64,000 bases of DNA from Candidatus Manganitrophaceae bacterium (lineage in GTDB: Bacteria; Nitrospirota; Nitrospiria; SBBL01; Manganitrophaceae). Both the position numbers and the translations under genes were made by a program. Under the pieces are notes generated by a model that saw only the letters and a program-made list of their open reading frames with translations, ran no database searches and had not been told where the DNA came from. Where the stretch lies: positions 124,001 through 188,000 of the forward strand of contig JACQEZ010000014.1 in the NCBI GenBank assembly GCA_016200325.1. The letters run 5' to 3'. This document shows positions 26,777-36,028 of the stretch, piece after piece; position 1 is the stretch's first letter, and each line of letters opens with the position of its first letter.

Positions 26777-27979
26777 TTAGGCCGTCCGACCCGGTCCCCC
26801 CATGAGCTTTGCGACAAGGCCGGCCCGTGTGCTGGACTGGACTTTTTTTAGGATATTTTTGATGTGGTCTTTTACTGTATAGACCCCGATGCCGAGTTCC
26901 GACGCGATCTCTTTGTTGGTCAGCCCCTGACCGATTAATCTCGAGATCGACTCCTCGCGCTCGGTCAGCCCGAAATCGGGCCGGCCCGATCCGGTCGACC
27001 CGCTTTTCTCTTCGACCGGCTCGATGAGAATCATCACCGTCATCTGCTTCCGGCCCCCTCCTTCCAAGGCGATTCCCCGCAGGGAGAAGCGTTTTCCCCG
27101 AAGCGAGAGGAGATCGCAGATCGGCAGGGTGCCGATCTGCGCCGGCTTCTCCGAGACGGCACGAAAGACCCGCCGCTTCAACTGCTGAAGCTGCCTCAGC
27201 ACCCGTCCCTCTTCCAACCGGGGGACATTCCCTGTTCCACCCCGGAGGCCGTTCAAGAGTGCGGCCGCCGATTCATTCATAAAGAGAAACTCCCCTTCTT
27301 CTCCGAGCACGAGAACGCCGGGCGCGTCGTGTCGGCCGATTCCGGCCATCCAGGCCGGGATCTCCGGCTCGGGTGACGAGGACCGGGCATATCGGAAGAG
27401 TGCGCCGAGCAGGGTGGAAGCCCTTTCCAGAAAGTGGGACTCGCGCGGCGAGAAATCGGACCGTCCTTTCGATCTCCAGAGGGTCAACATACCGACCTCT
27501 CCCCCCGCCTCGTCGATGCAAAGGCTTGCCAAAGGATAAATCAGGCCGAGCGGCACGATCTTCTCCAGATAAAACGAACCGTTGAGCCAATACTCCGTTT
27601 CGTTTAGATCGGATCCGCGCAGAGCGATCGATCCCTGCTCATGAAAAGGCTGAAGCAGCGGCGCGGACGGGGTCAGAAGCGGGGCGAGAAGCCCCTCGGG
27701 AAGCTGATGAAGATAGCCGTCGACCGTTACGTGCGTGTCGGGCGCGCATCGAACCACCCAGGCGGCGTCGAAGGGGATCGCTTCCAGAACGACCCGAAGG
27801 GCGTTCCGCGCCGCCGAGGGAAAGGGATCTTGGGGATCGGCCGCCAGCGCATGAAGCGCTTTCAGCGCCGTCTCCTGCGGTCCGCTCAAGGGTGCGAGCG
27901 CACAGCTCCCTTTGGTTTTATTTGCGCGGTCCCACGGCCCGACCGGTATTCTCCATCCCTGATACGCCTCGCGCGCCAT
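26777..27979 (-). CDS. GAF-like sensor with LuxR-type HTH (transcription regulator)
   Basis: The 400-residue product ends in a clear LuxR/FixJ helix-turn-helix (about residues 335-395: LTEREESISRLIGQGLTNKEIASELGIGVYTVKDHIKNILKKV). The first 200 residues look like a GAF domain (FDAAWVVRCAPDTHVTVDGYLH, ASLCIDEAGGEVGMLTLWRS), followed by a PAS-like segment (GVLVLGEEGEFLFMNESAAALL). It has no receiver domain, so it is probably a one-component regulator that senses a small ligand or redox signal. ATG 27979 is chosen because AGGAGG lies nine bases upstream, whereas it abuts ATG 27988. Its targets are unknown; no neighbour is divergently coupled. Confidence 0.85.
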   Translation of the reverse strand: MAREAYQGWRIPVGPWDRANKTKGSCALAPLSGPQETALKALHALAADPQDPFPSAARNALRVVLEAIPFDAAWVVRCAPDTHVTVDGYLHQLPEGLLAPLLTPSAPLLQPFHEQGSIALRGSDLNETEYWLNGSFYLEKIVPLGLIYPLASLCIDEAGGEVGMLTLWRSKGRSDFSPRESHFLERASTLLGALFRYARSSSPEPEIPAWMAGIGRHDAPGVLVLGEEGEFLFMNESAAALLNGLRGGTGNVPRLEEGRVLRQLQQLKRRVFRAVSEKPAQIGTLPICDLLSLRGKRFSLRGIALEGGGRKQMTVMILIEPVEEKSGSTGSGRPDFGLTEREESISRLIGQGLTNKEIASELGIGVYTVKDHIKNILKKVQSSTRAGLVAKLMGGPGRTA

Positions 27980-28461
27980 CCCTACCATCCTCCTCTACTG
28001 AAACACCATCGCGCCTTGCTCGGACATCTATGCCGCTCTGGCTTTAAATGTTTTTATGCTTGTTTATTCTCGCGTTGCCGGTGCGCCATCCCCACCGTCT
28101 GATTCTTTATAACAAAGCAAAGGGTGTGCCGATGTCTATTTGGGATGAGCGATCCCTCTTTATACGATCAGACGTAATTTTCCTTACCAAAGAGGAGATG
28201 GCGCGCCGCCCCTTTTCCGAATCTCGGAAAGTGCGATTCCGATTTCCGGAAGGGATGTTCTGATAAGTTGGCGTCAAGAAGCACTGCAAGAAACACGGGA
28301 GGAAGAGGAACTTCAACCGAGGAAGAACGCCGAGGCATTTGCACATTGCATCTTTTCTCATTTCCCATTAAACTACCCGCCGGAGAGACATTTTTGAAAA
28401 AGCGTCTTCGTCGCATCCGACCCCGTTTTATCGGAGACCCCGCGCCGTCGGGGAGTCTGTT
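27980..28461. other. Intergenic region between the LuxR-type regulator and the FHA activator, 482 bases
   Basis: The two regulator genes are divergent across this region. I find no gene with a credible ribosome-binding site or family resemblance, and no clear sigma-54 or consensus sigma-70 promoter. Confidence 0.5.
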
Positions 28462-30078
28462 ATGCCGAGTCTTCGAATCTATCTGAAAGATCAATTTCGC
28501 TGGAACTTCACCCTCCTGGAGAAGGAGGTTCGGATCGGCCGCGGTCAGGAGAACCATATCGTCCTTCCGCAGCCGGAGATCTCGCGCAACCATGCCCTCC
28601 TGCGCCGCGATGGAAAGCGGTTCATCCTGGAGGACAGGAGCGGCCGGGGGATCGATCTGAACCATCAGACCGTTTCGGAGGCCCCTTTGCGGCAGGGTGA
28701 CGTCCTCCAGATCGGCGCCTATCGCCTCGTCTTCGAGCTGAAGGAGACCGAAGAGCCGTTTACGGAGACGATCACCCGGGAGCCGACCCTCGACCTTCCG
28801 GGGGGCGGGGTGCCGAAGCAAAAGGCGATCATCCGCTCCCGCATCGCGGTTGCGGCCGGACCCGACCAGGGGAAGGTGCTTCCTTTGAAAGAGGGGGTCA
28901 CCCGGATCGGGCGGGGAGGGAGAAATGACCTGGTGCTCTCGGACCCGGCGGTCTCGAGTGTCCATCTGGAGATGGAAGTAAGCCCCGCGGCGATCTTGGT
29001 CCGCGACCTCGGAAGCACCAACGGAACGCGGATCAACGGTCAGCGGATCCAGAGCTCGACGGCGGAGATCGGCGCGGAAATTCAGATCGGCCAGACCAAG
29101 CTCAAACTCCAGCTCGAAGAGCCGACCGAGCCGCTGGCTCCTCCCGCCTTGGGCCGCCTCATCGGCCAGAGCGTGAAGATGCAGGAGGTCTTCCGGATGA
29201 TCGAGCGGGGAGCGCGCGGAGAGGTCGCGGTGTTGGTCCAAGCCGAGACCGGATGCGGCAAAGAGCTGGTGGCGCAGGAGGTGCATCGATTGAGCCCCCG
29301 GGCGGAGGGGCCGTTCATCACCCTCGACTGCAGCGCCATCCCGAAGGAGCTGATCGAATCGGAGCTCTTCGGACACGAGAAGGGGGCCTTTACGACCGCC
29401 GTCTCCCAACGGAAGGGGGCGTTCGAGCTGGCCCGCGGCGGCACGGTCTTCCTCGATGAGATCGGAGAGCTCCCGATCGAGATGCAGCCGAAGCTGCTCC
29501 GGGTATTGGAGGAGCGGACCTTCAAGCGGGTCGGCGGCAATGAGATGCTCCGCTCCGACTTCCGGATTATCGCCGCGACCAACCGATGGCTCGATCAAGA
29601 GGTGCTGGCGGGACGCTTCCGCCAAGATCTCTATTTTCGACTCTATGTCTTGCCGATTTTTCTCCCGCCGCTTCGAGAGCGCAAGGAGGACATTCCCCTT
29701 TTGGTCGATCATTTCCTCAAGGGGAAGTCGATTCAGGTTTTGCCCGAGGCGATGGAGAAGCTGACGGCGCATGGCTGGCCCGGCAACGTTCGGGAATTGA
29801 GAAATGTCATCGAGCGGGCCGTGGTGATGATGGAGGGGAGCACCCTCCGGCCGGAAGACCTGCTCTTCCTCCGGCCGCCCGATCGGGAGGGCCCGCCGAT
29901 GTCGTGGGAAGAACAGAAAGGGGCGCTCCCCACCGGATCTCTGGAGGAGATTGAAAAGCAGGTGATCCAACGCGCGCTGAAGTCCCATCAAGGGGATAAG
30001 AAAGCGGTGGCCCAGAGCTTGGGAATCGCCCTCTCGACGCTGTATGAAAAACTGAAACGCTATCATCTGGCCGACTGA
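28462..30078 (+). CDS. Sigma-54-type AAA+ activator with two FHA domains and altered GAFTGA loop
   Basis: The 538-residue protein begins with two forkhead-associated domains (about 1-95 and 130-220). Both keep the phosphothreonine-binding residues: GRGQ...SRNH in the first, GRGG...SSVH and STNGT in the second. An AAA+ domain follows (about 235-470) with Walker A ETGCGKE, Walker B TVFLDEIGE and sensor/arginine region DLYFRLYVLPIFLPPLRER, then a Fis-type HTH (about 485-535: KKAVAQSLGIALSTLYEKLKR). The sigma-54 contact loop reads GAFTTA (308-313) rather than GAFTGA, so sigma-54 remodelling may be impaired or modified. FHA domains imply control by a Ser/Thr kinase; one is encoded at 41.9-43.2 kb. 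The gene is convergent with the last gene of the envelope cluster. Confidence 0.9.
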   Translation: MPSLRIYLKDQFRWNFTLLEKEVRIGRGQENHIVLPQPEISRNHALLRRDGKRFILEDRSGRGIDLNHQTVSEAPLRQGDVLQIGAYRLVFELKETEEPFTETITREPTLDLPGGGVPKQKAIIRSRIAVAAGPDQGKVLPLKEGVTRIGRGGRNDLVLSDPAVSSVHLEMEVSPAAILVRDLGSTNGTRINGQRIQSSTAEIGAEIQIGQTKLKLQLEEPTEPLAPPALGRLIGQSVKMQEVFRMIERGARGEVAVLVQAETGCGKELVAQEVHRLSPRAEGPFITLDCSAIPKELIESELFGHEKGAFTTAVSQRKGAFELARGGTVFLDEIGELPIEMQPKLLRVLEERTFKRVGGNEMLRSDFRIIAATNRWLDQEVLAGRFRQDLYFRLYVLPIFLPPLRERKEDIPLLVDHFLKGKSIQVLPEAMEKLTAHGWPGNVRELRNVIERAVVMMEGSTLRPEDLLFLRPPDREGPPMSWEEQKGALPTGSLEEIEKQVIQRALKSHQGDKKAVAQSLGIALSTLYEKLKRYHLAD

Positions 30079-30197
30079 GCACCCTGAACAAGACATTCCA
30101 CGAGACCCTCCGCTCTATCGCTTGTATCATAGATCGAAAGGTCGCCGAATTTCCCCATCCATGGGTGCGCACGGTTTGGCGCGGCTGTTTCTTCCCG

Positions 30198-31742
30198 TTA
30201 AAACCGAGCCGTCACGATCCCGCCGTAAATGCCTCGATGGTATTGATACAGCGGGATGTTCGAATTGTTCCGCTCGTAATAATATTGAAGCGCCAGATCG
30301 ATATGCCGCGTCAGCTCCCGAGAAAGGGTGGCGATGGCGAGCCCGTCGTTGTCCTTCCGCCTCACCCCCGGAGGCTGCTCGTTCGGATGGGCGAAGCGGC
30401 GCAAAATATATTCGACATCGACCGACAGCGTCAGGCGATGCCACGGCGGCAGAAGGATGCCGGCGACCAACCGGTTGCCGTTGAAGGTCCAATCATCTTT
30501 CGCCGGTGTCTCGCCCCCCTTCTCCCGTTCGAAGGAGTAGCCGGCATGCACGTTTCCCCTCACCCCGAAGAGGAAGTAGTGGGTGAATCCCGCCCGGTTC
30601 GTATGGACGTCGCGGTCGGAGTTGGTCGGAAAGAGCGGCTGAATATTGGAAAAGTCCCTGGCGCCGTATTGATAGATCAATTCGGTGAGGTTCCGCGGGG
30701 TCTCTTCGATAATCAGACGCGGGCCGACCCCCTGCCGCAGCAGATAGCGGTCCCCTCCGAGTGTCGCGAACTGCAGCTCGTATTGTAAAAGCAACTCCGC
30801 ACGGCTGAATCGCCTTCCGCCATTGAAGACGACATTGTGGCTCTGAATGTCGAAATCCCTTAGCGCGCTGTCCCGGTGCAGATTCTGATAAAAGCTATAC
30901 TCGGCCTGACCGGTCCAATTGGGAGTGTTCAACCACCGGTAGCGTCCCCGGAGGAAGAGGAGTCCGACCAGATCGCTTTTGTCGGTGATCGCCTGCGCCG
31001 AGGGGATGGTCCGGTTCGGTTCTAAGATGACATTCGTATCATACTGTACGCCCGCGGAGAAAAGAAGATCCCATCGCTTTCTCCGCTGGGCCTGCTCGTT
31101 GATCCGCTCCAGGTATTCGCCGGCCGACTGGGCCGTCTCTCCCTCAGGGAGGAGCATCACGACATTCTGAAACGATTTTCGCGCAGAATCCAGATCTCCC
31201 GCCTCGTAATAGGCCGAGCCGGCATGGTAATTTGCCTGAAGCGCCAGCTCGGGGTCAAGCGCGGCGGCCTTCTCCATTTTTGCCGCCGCTTCTTTTGACT
31301 TTCCCTCCCGACGCAAAATCAATCCTTGATAATAGTAAACGCGCGCCCGGTCGGGATCGGCCCGTTGGACGACGTCGAGCTCTTTTAGGGCCGCCTCGTC
31401 TTGATCGAGCTGATAATAGAGAATCCCCAGGTCAAGGTGGGCGGGAAGAAAGGTGGCATCGCGCGAGAGCGCCTCTTTAAACGCTTTTTCGGCCTCCTCC
31501 CACTGTCCGGCCCGAGCCTGCGCCACGCCGATGTAATAGAACGCCTCGACCCCCTGCGGATTCTCCGCCAACGCCTCCCGAAACTGCTGCATCGCGCCGC
31601 CGAGGTCATTCTGATTGAGCCGAACGATCCCGGCCGAAAGATGGCCGTGATACCCGAGCGGCGGCTCCTCCGCCGACAGACAGGGACGCGCTCCGACCGA
31701 TAGAACGAAGAAGAATAGCATGAGAAGGAACGGCTTTTTCAA
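30198..31742 (-). CDS. TPR protein with predicted C-terminal outer-membrane beta-barrel
   Basis: The 514-residue product has a signal peptide (cut near CLSA), about five or six TPR repeats in residues 30-215 (GHLSAGIVRLNQNDLGGAMQQF, AFYYIGVAQARAGQWEEAEKAF and similar), and from about 220 a series of alternating amphipathic strands that ends GIYGGIVTARF. A terminal Phe after a beta strand is the usual outer-membrane-protein signal. The layout resembles surface lipoprotein assembly modifier-type proteins, with periplasmic TPRs on a barrel. It is the last gene in the minus-strand cluster and could help assemble or export the secreted or lipid-anchored proteins. The barrel is inferred from composition. 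Confidence 0.75.
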   Translation of the reverse strand: MKKPFLLMLFFFVLSVGARPCLSAEEPPLGYHGHLSAGIVRLNQNDLGGAMQQFREALAENPQGVEAFYYIGVAQARAGQWEEAEKAFKEALSRDATFLPAHLDLGILYYQLDQDEAALKELDVVQRADPDRARVYYYQGLILRREGKSKEAAAKMEKAAALDPELALQANYHAGSAYYEAGDLDSARKSFQNVVMLLPEGETAQSAGEYLERINEQAQRRKRWDLLFSAGVQYDTNVILEPNRTIPSAQAITDKSDLVGLLFLRGRYRWLNTPNWTGQAEYSFYQNLHRDSALRDFDIQSHNVVFNGGRRFSRAELLLQYELQFATLGGDRYLLRQGVGPRLIIEETPRNLTELIYQYGARDFSNIQPLFPTNSDRDVHTNRAGFTHYFLFGVRGNVHAGYSFEREKGGETPAKDDWTFNGNRLVAGILLPPWHRLTLSVDVEYILRRFAHPNEQPPGVRRKDNDGLAIATLSRELTRHIDLALQYYYERNNSNIPLYQYHRGIYGGIVTARF

Positions 31743-31832
31743 CGGAATCTCCTATCCGCAGGTGAGGGCCATAAATGCATGGCCCGGGGTTCAGTTAAAT
31801 GAAGTGGATCAAGGGAATCAATCCTGAGTAAA

Positions 31833-34800
31833 TTACTCTCCGTTTGCAAAGAAAACCTCTTCTCCCTGATTCGATCTTCCATCCGTCCAGAGGACAAAAG
31901 CCCGGCCGGCGGTGTCGACGGCGAGTGACGGGTTCGACTTGTTTGGAACCTGGTTGGGGTCATCATCAATTCTGGAGAACTGAAATGTCTTTCCGGCATC
32001 GGAGCTCTTCGCGAGAAGGATGTCACCGAAGTCGGATGCGTTAAAGACCTCATTAAGTGCGATATATATGCCACCGAAATTATCAGATGCGATGCTGGGC
32101 CGACTCTGCTGAACCGTAAGCGATGGAGGTGAAAAGGTCCCCACCGGCTGGTCCTTGCCGAATTGGAAGTTCCCTAAAGCGGCCTTCAGCGCGGCGTCGA
32201 AGAAGATGAACGGTGGTTGGTCGACGTTTGCACGCGCTTCCCAAGCGACGACGACGTTGTTATCGGAATCGGCGGCGAGCGTCGGGGCCGCGACCGGTCC
32301 GAGCCCATCGGTCACCGGCATTTCATCGACGAAGCTCCCCCCGTTATCGAAAGAGGCGGTCGCCTTGATGCTTTGCTGTCTCGCTTGTCCGACCCAGGCG
32401 AGGAAAACCGTCTCCGATTTTCCGACCGCCATCGTCGGCTGGGTCTGTTGAGAGTCGGTCGACTTTTCGGTCAGGTTTCGAGGGGAGAGGTCGATCGGTT
32501 TCCCCCCCTTGTCGATCCGCTGGAACCAGAGGTCGAATCCGGTTTGTCCCAAGATGTCGGCCCAGGCGAGGAAGACGGTCCCACTTTCCGGAGAAACGGC
32601 GATCGTCGGATCTTGCGCCGAAGAGGAGTTGGGCGAACTAAAAAGCGATGTGAATGTTCCTGCCGGCCGACGAACCGCCAGTTGGACGGTATGGATCGGC
32701 GCAGGACCGGTGACAAACGTCAGTTGATAGGCGACATAAACACTCCCATCCGGTCCGACGGCGAGTGCCGGTTGCGCCACATCCCCGGAGGCGACCGGAA
32801 TCGGTTCGGACCAGGTTCTGCCATCTTTGCTCTCCGAAAAGAAGATGCCACCCCCGTCGGCCCAGACCGCCTCGACCGTTCCTTTAAAGAAGGCGATGCT
32901 TCTCTGGCCGGAGGAGGCGGTTGAGCTTTTACCCGGCTGATTGACCGGGACATTTGGATTAAACTTTAATACCGGTCCGGTGATCACCGTCACCGAGGCG
33001 GTATCTCGGACTCCGCTGTTAGTCCGGCTGACCGCTGCGATAGTGACTGGTATAGGTACTCCGGCTGCGTTGGTCGGAATTTTCGCGGGTGGGGTATAGA
33101 CTCCTCCTGCCGTGATGGTTCCATCTAAATTATTTCCATTGGGTCCGTTGACGCTCCAGAAAACATCACTGTTCGTGGCGCCGGTGAGGGTAAATGATTG
33201 TGTTTGGTCTTGGCCTTTGGCAACAACGGCCGTTGAGGGGGAGACCTGCAGGGTCGTGACGCACGAGACCCGGACGGTAACCCCGGGCGATCGGTTGCTA
33301 CTATTTCCAGCCCGGTCGGTCGCCGCGGCGGTGAGGGTGTAGCTTCCATTCGGTCCGGGGGTCCAGCTCCGGGTAAAGGTGCCGCCGGCGCCGGCGGTCC
33401 CGACCCCGATCGATTGATCGGTCGTCCCATTCGAGACGAAGAACTCGACCTGACCGATGCCATTCGTATCCGCCGCCGAAGCGATCACCGTCACCGGGCC
33501 GCATCCGAGCAGGGTGCCCGCCGCCGGAGAGGTGATCCGGACCGACGGCGGGGTGTTGTCGATCGTGATCCGGATCGAATCAAAATCGCTCGTCGACCGG
33601 GCATTGTTGACCGACGTGGCGTTGAGGGTGTGGGCCCCCTCCGAAAATTGGGAGGAGGTGGTATTAAATTGGAGGCCGAAGCCGCCCGGCGGGCCACTCC
33701 CGATCGACGTTCCATCGAGGTCATAATCGACCTGACCGATGCCGACCGGGTCTGATGCGGTCACCCCGATCGAAACGGTTCCCCGGACGATCGCTCCATT
33801 CGCCGGCGCGGTGATCTTCAGGGCGCAGGGGGGCGTCGCAAGAGTGGCATTGGCGGTATTGACCGTCGCGTCGTTTAGTGAAACAAGATCGATTCCGTTC
33901 CCGGAGGTTCCCGCTTTGGGCGGGACGTGATCCCAAGCGTTGCGCTGCGCGGACAGATTTCCGGAGGTGATCAGGTCGGCGTTGGTGTTGCAGCTGAGGA
34001 TATTCCCGCCGGCGCTGCTTTTTGTCCCGCCGCCGAGATCTGGCTTTGACGTGTTCTCCGCCGAGAGGCCGACCCCGTTTCCGACGATTGTATTCCCCTC
34101 GATTTTGGGCGCAGCGTTTAAGAGGGTTCGGATCGCCGTGTTGTTTCCGATGAAATTATTATTGTTTGAGACGACGGGAGCGGCGGTGTCGGTCACCAAA
34201 AGGGCGACGGCGAATCCGCCATTCAAGTTCTCGCCGAATTTATTGTTAGTGAGGGTCGGCGCGCCGGTCCCGCGCACCCGAACGGCGGTGGATCCGCATG
34301 GGCCGTCGCAATTTCCGCTAAAAAGGTTGTCGCTGATCGTCGAAGCGACGCTGGTGATGCTGATGTCAAATCGCAGGTTGTCATTGTCCTGAATCGTAAA
34401 TCCCGAGAGGGTCGCGTTGTCGGCGCCGAGAATGCCGGCGCCGTCCGGGTCGTTCGTCCCGGAGAAGCTGAGGACCGTCGTCGCAGCCCCGGCCCCTTGA
34501 ATGTTGATCCCCCGTTTCATCGTCAGCGGCGCCCTCTCCGCGCCGGTGGTGGTGAAATTGTAAGTTCCGGCGCCGACCAAGAGGGTCTGGCCGGCTTGGG
34601 CGTTCCTCAACGCTACCGTAATCGTTTTGCAGGGATGATCCTGCGTTCCGCAGTCGGCTTGATCGGCCCCGTTCTGTCCGTCGATAAAGAGGGTCGTCTG
34701 GGGGGTGATGATCGTCACGCGGGCGGTGGCGGAGAGGGTTCGATCGGCCGTACTGGTCGCTGTGACGGTGACCGGGTTCGGATTGGGAACCGTCGCCGGG

Positions 34801-35999
34801 GCGGTGTAGGTGGCCGGGTTCGTCTGGGTGATCGTTCCGGAAGCGGCTCCCCCGGAGACCGACCAGGTGACCGACGCATCTGAGAGGCCGACGACGGTTG
34901 CGGTGAAGGTCTGCGTCTGGCCGGTCACGACGGACGGGGCGGTCGGCGTGAGGGTGATCGTCGGCGATGTGAGAACGGTGACCGTCGCCGTTGCGAAGAG
35001 GGTCGGATCAGCGGCGCTGGTTGCCCGAATCGTGACCGGGTTTTGGCTCGGAGGGGTGGCCGGGGCGGTATAGGTTGCGGAGGCCGGTCCGGTAGAGGTG
35101 ATCGCTCCGAGCGAGCCGGTTCCAACCAGGCTCCACTTGACGGTGTGATCTGAAAGACCACTCACCGTGGCGTTAAAGGGGGTGCTCTTTCCGGCGAAAA
35201 CGCGGGCCGATTCCGGGCTGATCAGAATCGTCTGCGCGGGGAGGAGGGTCACGGTGGCGGTGGCGGAGAGGGTCGGATTGGCGGCGCTGGCGACCTTGAT
35301 TGTTACAGACCCGCCGTCCGGGGGAGCGCTCGGCGCGGTGTAGGTGGCCGGGTTTGTCTGGGTGATCGTTCCGACGGCCGCATTCCCATTCGGAATGTCG
35401 TTCACGCTCCAGATCAGCGTCGGGTCGCCCGGTCCGGTCAGGGTCGCAGTGAACGGCTGTGTTTTTCCGGGGAGGAGCGACTGCGCGGTCGGGCTGATCG
35501 AGAGGGTCACGGTCACAGGGAGATCGACCGGCGCCATCTGAATGGCGATCGAAGAGGAGACGCCGGCGGTCAGATCGGCGCTCGCCTGTCCTTCAAAGAG
35601 AACCGTACCCTCTCCATCGAACGCCTGAACGGTAAAGGTCCGGCCCTGTCCGGCGGGAACGTCGAGGGTGATCGTCACCTCTTCGCCGGGAGAGACCGAG
35701 ACTTTCTGCGAGATCAGCGACACTCCCTGCGCATCGGCGACGCCGACGCCGATCGAAGCGATCGGCGCGGGAGCCGGTGCGAATGATTTATTCTGATACG
35801 ACAGCGACGCTTTTTCAACGGAGGGGACTTTAATCGTCAATCCGACGCGCGCCGTTCCCGACGATTCGCTTCCCCCTCCCCCGCCGCTGCATGCCGCCAG
35901 GAGGAGCACCCAAGATAAGAAAGACAAGAAAGATAAGAAAGATAAGAAAGAGAGGACGACCCGCCCGAGCGAGATCCCGTTGGCTCTTATTTTTTTCAT
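31833..35999 (-). CDS. Giant lipoprotein with Ig-like domains, beta-helix and sialidase-like propeller
   Basis: The 1388-residue product starts with an unusual signal peptide made of repeated Leu-Ser-Phe followed by a lipobox (LLLAAC, then SGGGGG). In order: a transthyretin-like segment (about 45-140), three Big-type Ig-like domains each ending T.TATVT (about 145-420), a right-handed parallel beta-helix (about 425-680: TLFIDGQNGADQADCGTQDHPCKTI, TLTNNKFGEN), two further Ig-like domains (about 680-850), another Big domain (about 860-960), and a six-bladed sialidase/BNR-type region (about 965-1388: FFSESKDGRTWSEP, VGPDGSVYVAYQ). It looks like an adhesin or carbohydrate-binding surface protein. 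Start ATG 35999 is preceded by AGAGGA. A paralogue of its C-terminal half is immediately upstream. Confidence 0.85.
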   Translation of the reverse strand: MKKIRANGISLGRVVLSFLSFLSFLSFLSWVLLLAACSGGGGGSESSGTARVGLTIKVPSVEKASLSYQNKSFAPAPAPIASIGVGVADAQGVSLISQKVSVSPGEEVTITLDVPAGQGRTFTVQAFDGEGTVLFEGQASADLTAGVSSSIAIQMAPVDLPVTVTLSISPTAQSLLPGKTQPFTATLTGPGDPTLIWSVNDIPNGNAAVGTITQTNPATYTAPSAPPDGGSVTIKVASAANPTLSATATVTLLPAQTILISPESARVFAGKSTPFNATVSGLSDHTVKWSLVGTGSLGAITSTGPASATYTAPATPPSQNPVTIRATSAADPTLFATATVTVLTSPTITLTPTAPSVVTGQTQTFTATVVGLSDASVTWSVSGGAASGTITQTNPATYTAPATVPNPNPVTVTATSTADRTLSATARVTIITPQTTLFIDGQNGADQADCGTQDHPCKTITVALRNAQAGQTLLVGAGTYNFTTTGAERAPLTMKRGINIQGAGAATTVLSFSGTNDPDGAGILGADNATLSGFTIQDNDNLRFDISITSVASTISDNLFSGNCDGPCGSTAVRVRGTGAPTLTNNKFGENLNGGFAVALLVTDTAAPVVSNNNNFIGNNTAIRTLLNAAPKIEGNTIVGNGVGLSAENTSKPDLGGGTKSSAGGNILSCNTNADLITSGNLSAQRNAWDHVPPKAGTSGNGIDLVSLNDATVNTANATLATPPCALKITAPANGAIVRGTVSIGVTASDPVGIGQVDYDLDGTSIGSGPPGGFGLQFNTTSSQFSEGAHTLNATSVNNARSTSDFDSIRITIDNTPPSVRITSPAAGTLLGCGPVTVIASAADTNGIGQVEFFVSNGTTDQSIGVGTAGAGGTFTRSWTPGPNGSYTLTAAATDRAGNSSNRSPGVTVRVSCVTTLQVSPSTAVVAKGQDQTQSFTLTGATNSDVFWSVNGPNGNNLDGTITAGGVYTPPAKIPTNAAGVPIPVTIAAVSRTNSGVRDTASVTVITGPVLKFNPNVPVNQPGKSSTASSGQRSIAFFKGTVEAVWADGGGIFFSESKDGRTWSEPIPVASGDVAQPALAVGPDGSVYVAYQLTFVTGPAPIHTVQLAVRRPAGTFTSLFSSPNSSSAQDPTIAVSPESGTVFLAWADILGQTGFDLWFQRIDKGGKPIDLSPRNLTEKSTDSQQTQPTMAVGKSETVFLAWVGQARQQSIKATASFDNGGSFVDEMPVTDGLGPVAAPTLAADSDNNVVVAWEARANVDQPPFIFFDAALKAALGNFQFGKDQPVGTFSPPSLTVQQSRPSIASDNFGGIYIALNEVFNASDFGDILLAKSSDAGKTFQFSRIDDDPNQVPNKSNPSLAVDTAGRAFVLWTDGRSNQGEEVFFANGE
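35911..35952. repeat. 9-bp tandem repeat inside a signal peptide
   Basis: About four and a half copies of a 9-bp unit close to AAGATAAGA occur in tandem, with single-base differences. In the minus-strand lipoprotein gene each copy encodes Leu-Ser-Phe, so they form the hydrophobic core of the signal peptide. Copy-number change would keep the reading frame and alter the core length by three residues. Confidence 0.85.
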
Positions 36000-36028
36000 A
36001 TGAATCGACGTCCTCTCGCGGTGCACGG

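Noticed and set aside
28168-30096. Long 642-codon open frame on the minus strand
   Set aside because: It lies opposite the FHA/AAA+ regulator gene, which has complete domain motifs. The minus-strand translation is a GC-rich shadow with no family resemblance.
31766-31785. Hairpin GGGCCAT/ATGGCCC as terminator between the giant lipoprotein and TPR-barrel genes
   Set aside because: The stem is only 7 bp with no U-tract on the minus strand, too weak to call.
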